A stretch of DNA of 64,000 bases, taken from NCBI GenBank assembly GCA_030737875.1, contig CM060926.1, positions 160,343,579 through 160,407,578 on the forward strand. The letters run 5' to 3'. Every line of letters starts with the position of its first letter. The stretch's first letter is position 1. This stretch comes from Allium sativum. Its lineage: Eukaryota; Streptophyta; Magnoliopsida; Asparagales; Amaryllidaceae. The notes under the pieces are model-generated. The model did no database searches and was not told the DNA's origin. It saw only the letters and a list, made by a program, of their open reading frames with translations. This document shows positions 13,189 through 26,105 of the stretch, in pieces. Both the position numbers and the translations under genes were made by a program.

Positions 13189-13407
13189 AGAGTGAAGAAG
13201 AATTCATAATTAACGTAATTGTTATTATATATAGTTCGAATTTAGAAAATATGATTTTTGAATATATAAAAGTTATATATTTTTGAAAATTTAATCAACT
13301 AATTGATTGATGATTGTGTTGTGTGAATATGAATTCAACTAATAAATTATCAAACAATTAAAGAATGAAAATTAAATTAGTTAAATAAACAACTTTAGCT
13401 TCATTTC

Positions 13408-13425
13408 CTTTTCGAGGACGAAAAG
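13408..13425 (+). other. Hairpin upstream of the B polypurine tract
   Basis: CTTTTCG-AGGA-CGAAAAG is a perfect 7 bp stem with a 4-base loop, six bases before the polypurine region. Elements P, X and Q have GATTTCG-GGGA-CGAAATC at the same place. The two outer pairs change on both sides and stay complementary, which favours a paired RNA or DNA structure. Confidence 0.7.
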
Positions 13426-13430
13426 ATTTT

Positions 13431-13443
13431 AAGTGGGGGAGAT
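13431..13443 (+). other. Polypurine tract of B
   Basis: AAGTGGGGGAGAT lies directly before the right LTR, where it should prime plus-strand DNA synthesis. Confidence 0.92.
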
Positions 13444-16400
13444 TGTAACAACCCGCAAATTCTGAACCAATTAAAAAAATTTATTTTAGAAAATGTTAAT
13501 GAATTTTGAGGATATAATATAATTTATTATTAATAATGGCTAGAATTTATTTTAATCGAAGTTAAAATGAATAAATTTAATTTAAATATAAATGGAGTTA
13601 GAAATGGCGAGGTAGTTTAAAATTTTGATTTTGAACTTTAACTGAATGTACAGGACTCAAAATAAATCAGAATTGAGTGAAACCCGAAATATTTAAATCT
13701 GCTTAATCATATCTTTCTAATGAATCTGAAAAATTGAAATTTCATAGCGGAAATCAAAAGTTATGGCCAATTCAATTTTTAGAAAGGTCGTTGTAGGATT
13801 TATATATATAATATATATGACCCAAAAGGCTACTTTTCACATATGAAGGAATTTCGACTCGACAGCACTTCCATTGAGTTCGGAATGACGTTTCTGCATT
13901 GAAAATCAGTAAACACTTATATATTTTGAGTTTCAGAATTTATTTGTTTAAAAATGTATTTTTAATATTAAATATATTGGCCTTGAAAATAGTCATTTTT
14001 CAAACAACCTCCGTTTTCGACGAAACCACTTTTGTTGGAACCGGAATGCCAAATTATTGCTAAATTTCAATTTTCAGATTTTTTCGAATTAATATGTAAG
14101 AGTGGCAAAAGAAAATGTGTTTTGACTATTTTAGTTAAATTTAAACGCCTTAAAAATAGCCATTTTTCAAACAGTCTCAGAATTCGACGAAAATAATTTT
14201 GTTGGATTCGTATCGTCATAAGAAAGCTAAAAATATTTTTTTTAGAATTTTTAGAGGTCGTATGTAGCCCCGGCATATTTTAATGTACGATCAATATTTA
14301 ATTAATTAATTTTTAATGCAATTTTAAATAAAAGTCATACAGATGTCGGAATTGGGCCACGAGACCTATCCCATTGCGTTCAGAAGGTGTCAAAACCTTA
14401 AGAACGATAGTAAGCAGGCCCAAATCAGAGAAAGTCCGAAAATCCACCTTTTAAGCACGATTTTCGAGATTTAATATTAACATATTATTAAAATATTCAG
14501 GCCGATACCCTAATTTGACATGGCAGCCGCCACCTAAACCGAAGACCAGAATTTCTCCAATTTCAAACGCTCATAACTTTTGATCCGCTCAACGAAAATC
14601 GACAAACTTGGTACCGAATCGAAGCTCTCGGAGAGATCTTTCAATCCATACGGTCAAGATCGAGTTTTGGTTCACGAATTTCACGAATTCTAGGCTGAAA
14701 CGTGGCGGGTATGGGTTCGGATTCCGAGGCAAGGGGAGGGTCGAGTTCGATGGGGTTTCAGCCGAAGGTGGAGCTCGGTTAGGGCGTCGGATTGGCGGGG
14801 TTTGATCGGCGAACGGTGGGCCATAGGGGGGCGCGCGCAGAAGGAATCGGAGGCGTGATGGGTTCGGCCGTGATCGTGTAGCGTGTGGAAGGAGAAGTAT
14901 TATTATATTAATATTTAATTTATTTTAATATTTAATTTATTTGATCTTTAAAAATCATTATCTCTTTCATACGAGGTCCGATTGACGAACCGTAAGTTGC
15001 GTTGGACTCGTCTTTCCGAGAGCTTCGCGATGACGTAGACCAGAGATGATTCCGAGACAGTCAAATTTTCAGCAAAAATTAATGTGAGAATTCTGAATTT
15101 TATTATTTAATTAATTATAAATTATTTTTCTTGCATTAAAAATTATTGTATAATGATGTAAATTTAGATCTGAAATGTTCTGTGATTGTTGAATTGTTGA
15201 TGATCGCTTGTGGTATGTTTGTTGGTTATGTTATGATAGATCTGCATTGAAATCTTATGTATGGTTGAATTTTATTGTGAAGAAAATTAAATCTAAAATT
15301 TGGATTTAAATAATATTTTATTCAGATCTAGTTGCTCTTAAATTTATTAAAATATTATTCTTATTACTTTGATTATTCTAAAAATGAACAATGAAATTTG
15401 AACGACAAATAAAGATTTATTTTATTTGTTGATGTTACAACAGGATTTGAACGACAAATAAAATATTCTTTTTATTTGGTTATTTACAATAGAATATGAA
15501 CAACAAATAGAATATACTTTTATTTGTTTCCATTACAACAAAATTTGGCTAACAAATAGAATTTTACTTTTATTTGTTTACATTAAGAACAAGATTGGTG
15601 AATTACAGTAAAGATTTCTTTTTACTGTCACCTTAAGCATAGGATGTTTTAGAATTAGAATATTAAATTTTATTGTAAATTTATTACAATAAGAAGTATG
15701 GACATTAAAGATTTTATTTTATTTATAATTAGATTAAAATAAAAAGATTTTACAATTAAGGTTAAACCTTTATGAAGTAATGTTTTCAAATAAAAAGGTT
15801 ATGATAAAGAATTTACTTTGTGGTAACTTTGTAAAATTAAGTAAAATCTTTTTATTGATATTATAAATTACAACAAAAAGGTTAATCCTGATAGTGATAT
15901 ATCTTGTGTCATGTCTAATAAAATGGTTGTCTTTTATTTGTAATGTTTTGTTGACAATTTGTTAAATATTAAGATAAAATATGAAAAATACATTTTTATG
16001 CAATACCATTTTATGTGGAGATTATGTTTATATTTTATTTTGTCACATTAGAAAATATAAATGTAGGGTTACTTTTTTTTGTAATTTTTCTTTTATTAAA
16101 AAGATTAGAGATTAAAAATTTGCATTTGTAATGTAAAGTTTTGTACAACAAAAGGGATGAAAATTTAAGGTTACACTCTAGTTGTAATTTTATTTCATAA
16201 GTTTGATTATAATAAAAGTAACATCTTCATTAGAATTTGATTTATGAAATAAAAATCATCACTTTTGTCAAAACTTTATTGTTGAATTGAAAATATCATT
16301 TTTGATAAAACTTGATTACTGAAATGAAAGTAACAATTTTGTTTACACTTTATATGTAAATAAGAAATTATTTTCAGAAGTTACGTAGGAAATAAAGTTT

Positions 16401-19400
16401 GTTCTTTTATTTGGAATTACCTATGCAAACATAACTTGAAAATAAAAAGTACATTTTTATTTGTGTTCGACAACACAGATAAAACTAGAAAATAAAACAT
16501 ATATTAAAAATAAAGTTTATTTCTTTGTTTGCATTTATCAATATGCATATGCATTGAAATTAAGGTTTATTCTTTTATTTGCATTTATCAATGCAAATAT
16601 TCAACGAAACTATAGTCTATTTTCTTTATCTACATTTACCAATACAAATGTACACACTTTTATACATTTAATAGAATTTGTTTAAAATATACTTTGAAAA
16701 TAAATTTTGTTCTTTATTTACATTCGCTAATGTAAATATAATTTATAAACAAAACTATTCTTTGTTTGTATCCATAAATGTAAATACTCATTTAAATGAA
16801 ATTTGTTTCTTTTATGTAAATACACTTTGGAAATGAGGCTCTTTTTACATTCACTCAAATATACTTTTAAATAAAAGTTATATTTGTTATTTTCATTCCT
16901 TGTTGCAAATAAAACCTTAAAATAAAGTTCATCTTTGTTTGCAATGCATTAATGCAAACAAATCATCAAATTGAAAATTATATTCTTGATTTATAATTTT
17001 GATATGAATAAAGATTGTTTGAAATAAAGGATAGAATTTAAAAGTTACATTTTAATAACTAAACATTCACATTTTTATCATTAAAGTAAAATAGACAAAA
17101 ACACTCATTTTGTCTAAATTAAAAAAATGAAACAAAATATAGCATTGGCATATTTTATTAGAATTGAAACACAAATGATTCATTTTTGTATATTTATATT
17201 AGTTAAAACCAATTATTCAGTTTTGTTAATTTACATTAGTTAAAAATAATTATTCATTTTAATCAATTTATACTAGTTAAACCAAATTATACATTTTGTC
17301 AGAAATATTCATTTTTGTCAAAATGAATTAGTTGAAGCAATTTATATATATATATATATTTATGTATGTATGTTTGGCAAGATATATACTTGTCAAGATA
17401 GGTTAGTTAAATCAAAATATTTATCATTTTGTCTCATTAGAATTGCCAAACAAAATAACCATTTTTGTTTAGAGTTTAAATTAGCAAAATAGAAATTGTC
17501 AATAGAGACAAAGTTATTATGCTTATTCATTCACTTCAATAGAGATATTTTCTTGTCATCATTATATGTATTGTGTATTACACTTCCATTCACAAGTTAC
17601 CCGGCTTGTGTATGTGATTGGGACGATAATTTTTCACACGTCGCCCAAGTGCACAAATTAGTTTATTATTTTTTTGTTGGTTGAAACCCCACACAGGTGT
17701 TGAGATGAAAATTTACATACACTATTTCCAATATTTAGTGGTTTGTTGATCGTTAGATCGACAGGCTGCGATGAGCATTATTATTTAATTTTAACGCTTA
17801 TGCAGTGGAATTTACACTTTGGATGTAGATGGATGATTTGATGATTTTACTATTATTGTCATATATGTGATGTGTGTGAAATCCATATAATCCAAATTAT
17901 ATGGTAAATGTTTGAGTTGCAGTTCTATTTAGATGTTCTTTTAAATGAGAATATTTTTACATTAGAAATCTTTTTATATAAAGTATATATATTTTCCTAA
18001 AATATATTTTTAACCAAGTATATGTTAAAATAAAGAATATTTGTAAAAGATAAAGATTTGCAATATAAAGAATACTTCTCACTTAGAGTCTTTATATAAA
18101 GAATATTTTTTTATGATTATTTTAAAATATGTTTTTAAAAGATTACTAGCATTCGCAATTATATTTTGTGATATGAAATAAATTGAGATGTGAAGTGGAT
18201 TTATCGTGGATGATGTTTTAAACGACATTTGTCCTTTAATCCAATTTACATTGAAATTATTATTTGGAACTTATGAATCTATTTTATAGATTTTAAAAGG
18301 GCATTTTCTAAAAAACCAAGTTTTCAATTTAATATATTAAATTGGAATTAAGTGGAAATTCAATTGGTAATAATCGGAATGGGCTTCTGTAAAAGAAGGC
18401 CGATATTATGTATGGAATTTAAGAGGCTTTGCCGTTATTCCATTTATATTATTAGTCCGATACAGAAATCTATATCGATTATGTATTGATTTGATTTCTG
18501 TGGAATTCCAGATTTTTGAAATTGATTTATAGATTTTATTTTAAATGTTTATCTTTGATAAAATTAATGAGAATCTTTTAAATCGAATATATTATTAAAA
18601 GAATATTCTGAGTTGGAATGTGACGAAATGTGTGATTTTCCAATATTTGCTTTTTAATCCCAAAGTACGCGAGTTGTTCAGAAAGACCGGGTTTAACCCA
18701 TTCTGAATAATCATCACGACGATCAAGAGTCGAAGACGAAGACGGTGATTGAAGACCAAAGGTTTTCACATCGTTGGGATAATGATGACTGGTATCTTGA
18801 ATTGGGATTGGCCTTCCAAGGCAAGGTATTTGGTATTGATCGTCCAAACGCATTTGGAGATCGACGGACACGTTGTTTCGCTCAGACCCAGAGCGGACTT
18901 GTAAATGGATTGCGTATCTGACATTGTATTCCTTTCTCCTGCATTTGTTGAACGCCACTGATTATATATTTCTGTTTGGTGGTGAAGAATTTATTCTTTA
19001 CTTATCACCCTTCTCTAAGACGTATGAGCTTAGAGGTTATATATATATATTGGTAGATGATCAATAATATGGTAGGGTCTGACAATGTGACATGCTAAGA
19101 TACAAATGATCAAGGCTTTGTTGAAAAGCATGCCTTGTGGTTGATGATCAAAGCACAGTCTCTTTAGGCATAACTTTATGTATATCGTGACTTCGCGATC
19201 CTCACACCCCGGTATGAGTCAAAAACGGGATATGGACCGTAGGGAGTGCATACGTTTCTTTCTAGCTAGAAGTGGTGTTTGGGCTTTAGCACGGCCCGAC
19301 ATTTTACTATGTGGATTATGGATTGAGGTACCTCGTTTTTTTCATAGGCCGGAACTGGTCACATTATATGTCCAAAAGGGCCGGGAAACGTATGTTCAGG

Positions 19401-20310
19401 AATTGCCAATCTACTACCGTTAGATGGGGACCGGCCCTACCTCTCCAAGGGTTGCCCATAGGTGTGATCCTGAGGCATTTGCTAGAGTGTCTCGAATCGG
19501 AAGAGGACGATCCCTAGCCTCGATTTCACGACAGAAAACCAATTTCCAATACGACATCACGATTTTGATTGTAAACTTATATATGGCGACATAGTAGGAT
19601 GGGGTACTATGCCGTCTAAGATTAATACATTTATATTGAAATGTTTTAAATATATATATATATACACACTAATAATAATATCGTTTTTACGTATCAAGCA
19701 TCTTTTGACCATTATAAGGTAAGACCCTATCCTCTGGTGTGCGTTGCATTGTGTGGTGGGACCTGGGTCTTATAATGGTTTCATTTTTTTAAAAGGATTA
19801 CGTTATTTGACGATTTACTTTATTTATGCAATGGCAATCCAATGGAGTAAATCTGTTCCGCGTTAACGGCGTGGTCCTGTGGTTAGCCTACTTATTAGGT
19901 GAGTTAAGTATAGAATTCTCACACCAGTCCCACGACTGACCTGTAGTTTGTTTCACTTTGCAAACTCGGGTGCCCTCTTTCCACACGTGCAGTCGAGTAG
20001 CTTTTTGCAGATATAGTTAAGCAGGATCCTGGATTGAAGTCTGAAGCTGGGTCTAGAATATCGGTGGCCTTCCGATGAGATTAGTTCCGCTGCAATGTAT
20101 TTAATTTATTGTAAATGTATCTTCCGCTGTATTATTTATTGATGTACTCTGATATATTCTATACTCTGATGTAACATTTATTATTGATGTTATAAAAGTC
20201 TGTGTTGTTGTCCTGATGTGTTGTATGCTCAAAGTTAACGTACGCGGTTTTTGAACGGTCTTGATCGATCTTGCGATCGGTTGGGGTCGGGCGAGATCCG
20301 GGTCGTTAAA
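13444..20310 (+). mobile_element. B right (3') LTR, 6.87 kb
   Basis: Starts TGTAACAACCC and ends GGGTCGTTAAA, where the final CA has mutated to AA. It is collinear with the left LTR, including the hairpin array (about 15385-17250) and a donor-like GTGAGA at 15084. It preserves TTCCGCTGT at 20122-20130, which is damaged in the left copy (TTCCACTGT). Differences include an 8-base length change near 13735 and several microsatellite changes. No gene is seen. Confidence 0.9.
15385..17250 (+). repeat. Hairpin-unit array in B right LTR
   Basis: The counterpart of the array at 8090-9960, with the same unit order and scattered substitutions. The amplification therefore predates insertion of this copy of B. 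Confidence 0.75.
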
Positions 20311-20315
20311 TTCGA
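20311..20315. repeat. Target-site duplication TTCGA, right copy (element B)
   Basis: Matches 6142-6146. Protease homology of H resumes immediately after it. Confidence 0.9.
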
Positions 20316-23300
20316 TTTGATTGTTATGGATCTTACTGAGTTTGGTATTATACTTGGGTTGGATTGGTTAACCAAATATAAAGCTGAGGTTAAGTGTGTA
20401 GAAAGAATCATTAAGGCGAAGACCAAGTATAAAAATTATATAACGACACCATGCATAGGCCCGAATTCAGATAGAAAAGAATTTTGGTCTACTCTTGATG
20501 TCTCTCCTTCTTCTATAGAAAGTATTCCCGTCGTAAAGAATTATGCGGATGTGTTCGAAGAAGTTGATAGCTTACCTCCGTAAAGAGAAATTAAGCTCAG
20601 GATGTGTTCGAAGAATGACATTGAAAGAGAAAGAAGAATTGAGTAATCAAACTCGACAGCTTTTATGGAAAGGTAATCAAACTCGACAGCTTTTATGGAA
20701 AGGTATGATTAGGCCTAGCTTTTCGAATTGGGGTACAACAATAGTGTTTGTTCCAAATTCAAATGGTACTCTCAGATTGTGTGTGGATTACCGATATTTA
20801 AATAAGCAAACACTAAAAAATAATTATCCATTACCACGTATTGATGAGTTATTAGATTGCTTGAATGGAGTGCAAGTATTTTCTAGAATGGACCTAGCTA
20901 CAGGTTTCCATCAATTGCGTATCGCTAAAGAGTGTGTTCCTTTGATAACTTTCAGAGGTCCAGACATATTTTATGATTGGTTGGTAATGTCGTTCGGCTA
21001 ATGTAACGCTCCTGCTTATTTTGTGGATTTAATGAATCGGGTATTCCGCGATGTCTTGAATAAATTTGTGCTAGTTTTCATTGATGATATGTTAATCTTC
21101 TCTAAGTCAATTGCGGAGTATGCTAAGCATTTGGAAGAAGTTTTAGAAATTCTGAGAAACAGTGTTTTAAAAGTCAAATTTTCTAAATGCATATTCTGGC
21201 AAGAAGAAGTAAAGTTCCTTAGTCATGTAGTGTCGAGAAAGGGATTTCAGTGGATCCAGGAAAAATCACTGCCATTCGACATTGGAAGCAGCCTAGCACG
21301 TCTACAGAAGTCAGAAGTTTTCTCGGATTGGCTGGCTATTATCGGAAGTTCGTTAAATATTTTTCGAATCTATCTAGTCCATTAATGAAGCTTACCAAAA
21401 AGCATACAAGGTTTAGTTGGATGCCTGAATGTCAGTCAACTTTCCGAGAGCCGAAATTAAGATTGACTACTGCTCCAGTGTTGACTATTATTGATGGCAA
21501 TCAAGATTTGACAGTTTATACAGATGCTTCTCTCAAAGGTGTTAGTGCGGTATTAATGCAAAGAGGCAAAGTAGTTTCTTATGCTAGCCTTCAGTTGAAG
21601 TCGCATGAGAAGAGATATCCTACTCATGATCTTGAGTTGTTAGCTGTCGTGTTTGCTTTGAAAATATGGAGGCACTATCTGTGGGTGAGAAGTTCGAATT
21701 ATATACAGATCATAAATCATTGAAGTATCTGTTCACCTAGAAGGACTTGAATTTGAGGCAGCAACTTTGGTTAGAATTTCTTGCGGCATACGATGTAGAT
21801 ATTTTGTATACTCGAGGGAAAGCTAATATTGTAGCAGATGCACTTAGCAGAAAGAATGCAATTATCATTAATCTCATTATTATGCCTTCATTGATTGACA
21901 AAATCTCTATTCTTCAGAAGGATGATGAATTATTCATAGGAATAGTAAAAGAGTTCGGGAATGCGAACCCTCGTGTTTCCAAATTGATAACAAAGGAGTT
22001 CTGAGGTTATTAGGCCGAATTTGTGTTCCAAATATTCTTGAGCTCAAAAGGGAAGTGATGGATGAATGTCACAAATCCAAGCTTAGTATTCATCCAAGGG
22101 TGAGTAAGATGTATCATGATCTCAAGCATACGTTCTAGTGGAAATCTATGAAAAGAGACATTTGCATCTATGTTAGCAGGTGTTCTACTTGCCAACAAGT
22201 CAAGAGTGACCTGCAAAAAGTAGCAGGATTGTTGCAACCATTGGAAATTCCAGATTGGAAGTGGGATCAAATTTCCATGGATTTCATTGATGGTTTGCCC
22301 CGAACCAAGAAAGGCAATGACAGTATTTGGGTGATCGTAGATCATTTTACGAAGACCGCCCATTTTATCCCTATGAAGTCTGCTAGGATAGCTCAAAGTT
22401 TTGGCATAGATTTATTTCAAAGAATTTGTCAGACTACACGGAGTTCCCAGTAGTATTGTTAGTGATCATGATCCGATATTCGCTAGTAAATTCCGGGAAG
22501 CATCCAGGTAGAGTTGGGGACAAAGTTAAATCTGAGCACCGCATCAGATGGCCAAACTGAGAGGGTGAATCGTATACCAGAAGACTTGTTGCGGGCATGT
22601 ATTCTTGATTTTGGAGAATCGTGGGAAGATCACTTGCATTTGGTTGAATTTTCATATAATAATAGTTATCAAGCAAGCTTACAAATGTCATCATTTGAAG
22701 CATTGTATGGTAGACCATGTAGATCTCCCGCATGTTGGGTAGAATCAGGCAATCGACTAGTATTGGGTCCCGACATGATTCGAGAAGCTTCGGATAAAGT
22801 CGATTTCATTAAGAAGCGGCTACAAACAGTTCAGAGCCGACAGAAGAGTTATGTAGATTCAAGAAGAAGAGATTTATCATTTACCGTTGGTGATTATATA
22901 TATATTTGAGAGTTTCTCCGATGAGAGGAGTAATCTGATTCGTGAAAATAGGGAAGTTGGCACCTAGATTTATTTGTCCATTTCGTATACTTGAGAGGAT
23001 TGAAACTCTTGCCTACAGGGTTCAGTTACCTGACTGGTTGCCAGGGGTACCTGATGTATTTCACGTGTCTCAACTTCGAAAGCATGTATATGATCCAGAC
23101 TTGATTGTGGAAGAAGTAGCGCAACAAGATTTGGAAATTACTCCAAGCTTAGCAGTGAGAAGAGGGCTAGTAAAGATTATTGGCAAAGAAACCAGAGTTC
23201 TGAGAAACAAGAAGATGCATCTAGTCAAAGTGCAGTGGAGCGGAGATCCTAGATACTATACATGGGAGACAGAAGATAGCATTAAGCAGGCATATCCCAA

Positions 23301-23325
23301 GTGCAGAGTGGATATCTCTGATTAG
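20316..23325 (+). pseudogene. H pol: end of protease, RT, RNase H, integrase, chromodomain; broken
   Basis: Domains in order: protease tail with LGLDWL (about 20356); RT from about 20540 with LRLCVDYRYLN and catalytic FIDDMLIFS near 21080; RNase H with VYTDAS near 21516 and [12 protein letters not shown] near 21630; integrase zinc region with CSTCQQVK near 22180; core with [10 protein letters not shown] (first catalytic Asp) near 22275, a shifted VSDHDPIF (second Asp) near 22460 and GQTERVNR (Glu) near 22552; and a chromodomain-like end with LVKVQWSGDPRYYTWETED at about 23221-23277. Damage includes a stop after SFG at 20999, a frameshift near 21250, another near 21690, stops near 21739 and 22136, a shift near 22430 and breakage near 22905. 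A 30-base tandem duplication lies at about 20643-20702. The protein cannot be made. Confidence 0.92.
20643..20702 (+). repeat. 30 bp tandem duplication inside H RT
   Basis: Two adjacent copies of a 30-base unit encode NQTRQLLWKG twice. It is in frame, but lies in an already broken RT. It looks like replication slippage and has no evident function. Confidence 0.9.
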
Positions 23326-23390
23326 CCCTGGTGCAAGGTACATTTACAATATTTTGCATTTCCGTTTTGTTTCCTACTTTACTGTTGTTT

Positions 23391-23408
23391 CTTTTTCGGG
23401 ATGAAAAG
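23391..23408 (+). other. Decayed pre-polypurine hairpin of H
   Basis: CTTTTTC-GGGA-TGAAAAG occupies the place of the perfect hairpins of B, P, X and Q, but its inner pairs are mismatched. This is expected in the oldest element. Confidence 0.5.
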
Positions 23409-23412
23409 TTTT

Positions 23413-23425
23413 AAGTAGGGGAGAT
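23413..23425 (+). other. Polypurine tract of H
   Basis: AAGTAGGGGAGAT directly precedes the TGTAACAACCC start of the 3' LTR. Confidence 0.88.
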
Positions 23426-24028
23426 TGTAACAACCCAGAAAATCAGAACCAATTTAAAAATTTTATTTTTAAAAATTTTAGCAGAAATTGAGTCAGAATT
23501 TAAAATTTTGATTTTTTTAAATTATAATAAAGCCCTTAAAAATAGCCATTTTGCAAACGATCTCCCTTTTCGATGAAACCACATTTGTTGGATCCGGAAT
23601 GTCAATTTATTGCTAGGCTTAAAGTTCCATAGTTTTTGGAATTAATATGTGAGCGTGGTAAATTAAAATGCGTTTGGTAGTTTAAGTTTGAATTGAATCG
23701 ATCAAAAAAGCCCATTTTTCAATCGGTCTCCAAATTCGACAAAATTAGTTTTGTTAGGACCGTATCGTCAAAACATAGCTAGTTTTATTTTTTGAGAATT
23801 TTTGGAATCAGTATGTGGCCCCGGTAAATTAAAATGTATGTTCAAATCTAAAATTGAATGTTTTATATTTTAATTTGAAGAATAATTGACTGACACAGTC
23901 GAATGGGCTTATGAAACTATTTCATTGTGTCCGAAATGGGGGTATTTAGCTAGGAGCGACAGTCGTTGGGTTTGATTTGGAGTTCGTGTGGATTAACGGG
24001 CTTTTTGGAATTAAATAAATTAAAATAT

Positions 24029-24038
24029 GTATATAGCC
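24029..24038 (+). promoter_or_regulatory. TATA-like box of LTR H
   Basis: GTATATAGCC lies about 600 bp into the LTR, in the position where P, X and Q carry clear TATA boxes. It would place the H transcript start near 24065. Confidence 0.45.
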
Positions 24039-25021
24039 AAATAAAAAAATTCACTAACCCTTTTTCATTTTATTCCCGCCGCCTCGTTCAGAAAACCAAT
24101 GAGGAACTCATTCAATCCATTCTTCCTTAATATCTTTTGATTCTCTCAACTAAATCGAGCGATTCTTCAGTGAATTTTGAAGTACTCCTTTAGTTCTTCA
24201 AATCCATACGGGTAGCAGTATCCCTCGTTTTGTAAATTGCTCGAATTACTCGCTATAAAGGGCGTCGTTCATCTCGATATCAGGGGCAAAGGGAGCGATC
24301 GGGTTTGGCAGTTGGGGGTGGCGCGGATGCGGCTCTTTGTGGCGAAGGATGTGGTGTTGTTCGATCGGTGCCAAGCCTCTCGGTTTGAATGAAAATCTCA
24401 ACCCGAGGTTGGAACCTCTAGTTGAAACCCGCGGTCTGTTAAATTTGTGAAGGAGATGGTGATTTTTTTACTTAGTTTATTAAATTCAAAAAATCGTTAG
24501 CTTTTAAAATTCATATCTTGCTCATATGAAGTCGAAAACACATGAAAAAGGAAACAGTGGGATCGTGGCTGTGTCTACTACATTTTAGAAGAGACCGGAG
24601 AGATTTTAGAGCTTGTTACGAATTCAAGCAATGTCAAAACCAATGTGAGATTTCTAAATTCAAAAATAGGTGAATAATATTATATTCGATTGCAGACATA
24701 GTTTAGCAGCTCCTGACACCGTCATCCACAGACCATGGACGACTTGCTTGTATTGTGGTGTGAAATTGATTGCGATTGTGAGTGATTGATTGTGGTTGCA
24801 ACAAAATCGATTGTGCTTGTGGTAAATTCATTATATTGTGAAAATGAATTGTATTGTGGCAATTATGAAAATGAAACCTTTACATTGTCGCGAGACCTAG
24901 GATAGCAGAGGAGCCGTGTTGGGAACAATGCCGGTTTTAATTACCCTGCCGTTATAATGCCGAAATTTTCTGAAATATTCATGTGTTGAAAAATATTCAT
25001 GTATGAAATGAAAATTTTTTG

Positions 25022-25430
25022 AACAATAAAAATCACATTTTTATTGTGTGTACAAAATATGAAAAGTATTCATGTATGAAATAAAAATGATTAGACAATA
25101 AAAATCACATTTCTAGTGTACGTATAGAATATGTAAAATATTTATGTTTTGAAATAGAATTGTTTGAACAATAAAAATTGCATTTTAATTGTATATACAA
25201 AATATGTAAATGATCATAGTTTTAAAATGAAAATATGTTAACAATAAAAAAAAAATACATTTTTATTGTGTATGTAGAAATATGAAAAATGATCATAGTT
25301 TGAAATAAAATATGTTAATAATAAAAAAAATTACATTTTTATTGTGTATGTAGAAATATGAAAAAGATCATTGTTTGAAATAAAAATATGGTAATAATAA
25401 AAATTTACATTTTTATTGTATGTATATTAG
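25022..25430 (+). repeat. About six ~72 bp units, each with an ACAATAAAAAT palindrome
   Basis: The clearest unit has an 11 bp perfect stem: ACAATAAAAAT (25023-25033), CAC spacer, ATTTTTATTGT (25037-25047). Further units near 25096, 25167, 25239, 25316 and 25393 keep most of both arms while the linkers vary. The array is non-coding. Confidence 0.85.
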
Positions 25431-25434
25431 ATTA

Positions 25435-25935
25435 AAATATTATCAATAACATGTTAGTGATGTTAAAATAAAAAAGAATCATTTGTTAAATATATTTTGT
25501 TAGATTAAAATATTAACATTAACGTGTTAGCGATGTTAGAATGTACATTGTCATTAACAGGTTAGCGATGTTAGAAAATAATAATAAGTTTTGTTCATTA
25601 ACATTAACATGTTAGTGATGTTAGAAATTTAATAATATGCTTTGTTCATTAATATTAACATGTTAGCGATGTTAGAAAATAATAATATGTTTTGTTCATT
25701 AACATTAACACGTTAGCGATGTTAGAAAGATAATAATATGTTTTGCTAATTAATATTAACATGTTAGCGAGGTTAGAAAAATAATAATATGTTTTGTTCA
25801 TTAGCATTAACATGTTAGCGATGTTAAAAATATAATAATATGTTTTGTTCATTAATATTAACATGTTAGCGATGTTAGAAAAATGATCATTTGTTAAATA
25901 TGTTTTGTTCATTATTTACAACATGTTAGTGAAGT
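25435..25935 (+). repeat. ~60 bp tandem array with ACATGTTAGCGATGTTAGA
   Basis: Eight or more units carry TTAACATGTTAGCGATGTT followed by an AATAATATGTTTTGTTCATT-like linker. Each has an AACAT/ATGTT pairing potential. Apparent repetitive frames on the minus strand are by-products. Confidence 0.88.
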
Positions 25936-26063
25936 TAGAAAATTGATCATTTGTTAAATATGATTTTGATCATTAAAAATATAATTTTTAACATGTAAAA
26001 TGAAGTGTACAAAATTATTTGAAGAATAAATGGTTTTGAAAACATCGAACGAATTATAATTAT

Positions 26064-26064
26064 A

Positions 26065-26105
<41 letters not shown>
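26064..26105. repeat. (GT)n(AT)n microsatellite
   Basis: Eleven or so GT units followed by about ten AT units, inside LTR H. Confidence 0.97.

Larger units (their letters stand above)
13006..13443 (+). other. B core: 438 bp with priming sites only
   Basis: Everything between the two LTRs. It contains the primer-binding site at 13008-13019, three 38-41 bp direct repeats beginning CTCAT(C/T)AGAG at 13071, 13109 and 13150, a hairpin at 13408-13425 and the polypurine tract. All frames are short and show no similarity to gag or pol. By position the repeat block could form part of an RNA packaging leader, which is inference. Confidence 0.85.
6147..20310 (+). mobile_element. Element B: non-autonomous LTR retrotransposon with giant LTRs
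   Basis: The structure is complete: TTCGA duplication, LTR 6147-13005 (6859 bp), 438 bp core, LTR 13444-20310 (6867 bp), TTCGA duplication. LTRs therefore form about 97% of the element. The core has a tRNA-Met primer site and a polypurine tract but no gag or pol, so reverse transcription and integration must have been supplied by other elements. The LTRs differ by roughly 1-5% depending on the segment sampled by eye, making B much older than P or Q. It is inserted in the same orientation as H, within the protease region. Confidence 0.92.

Noticed and set aside
25022..25935. CRISPR-like array
   Set aside because: Repeats are tandem and AT-rich with degenerate linkers rather than unique spacers, no cas genes are present, and the setting is a plant LTR.
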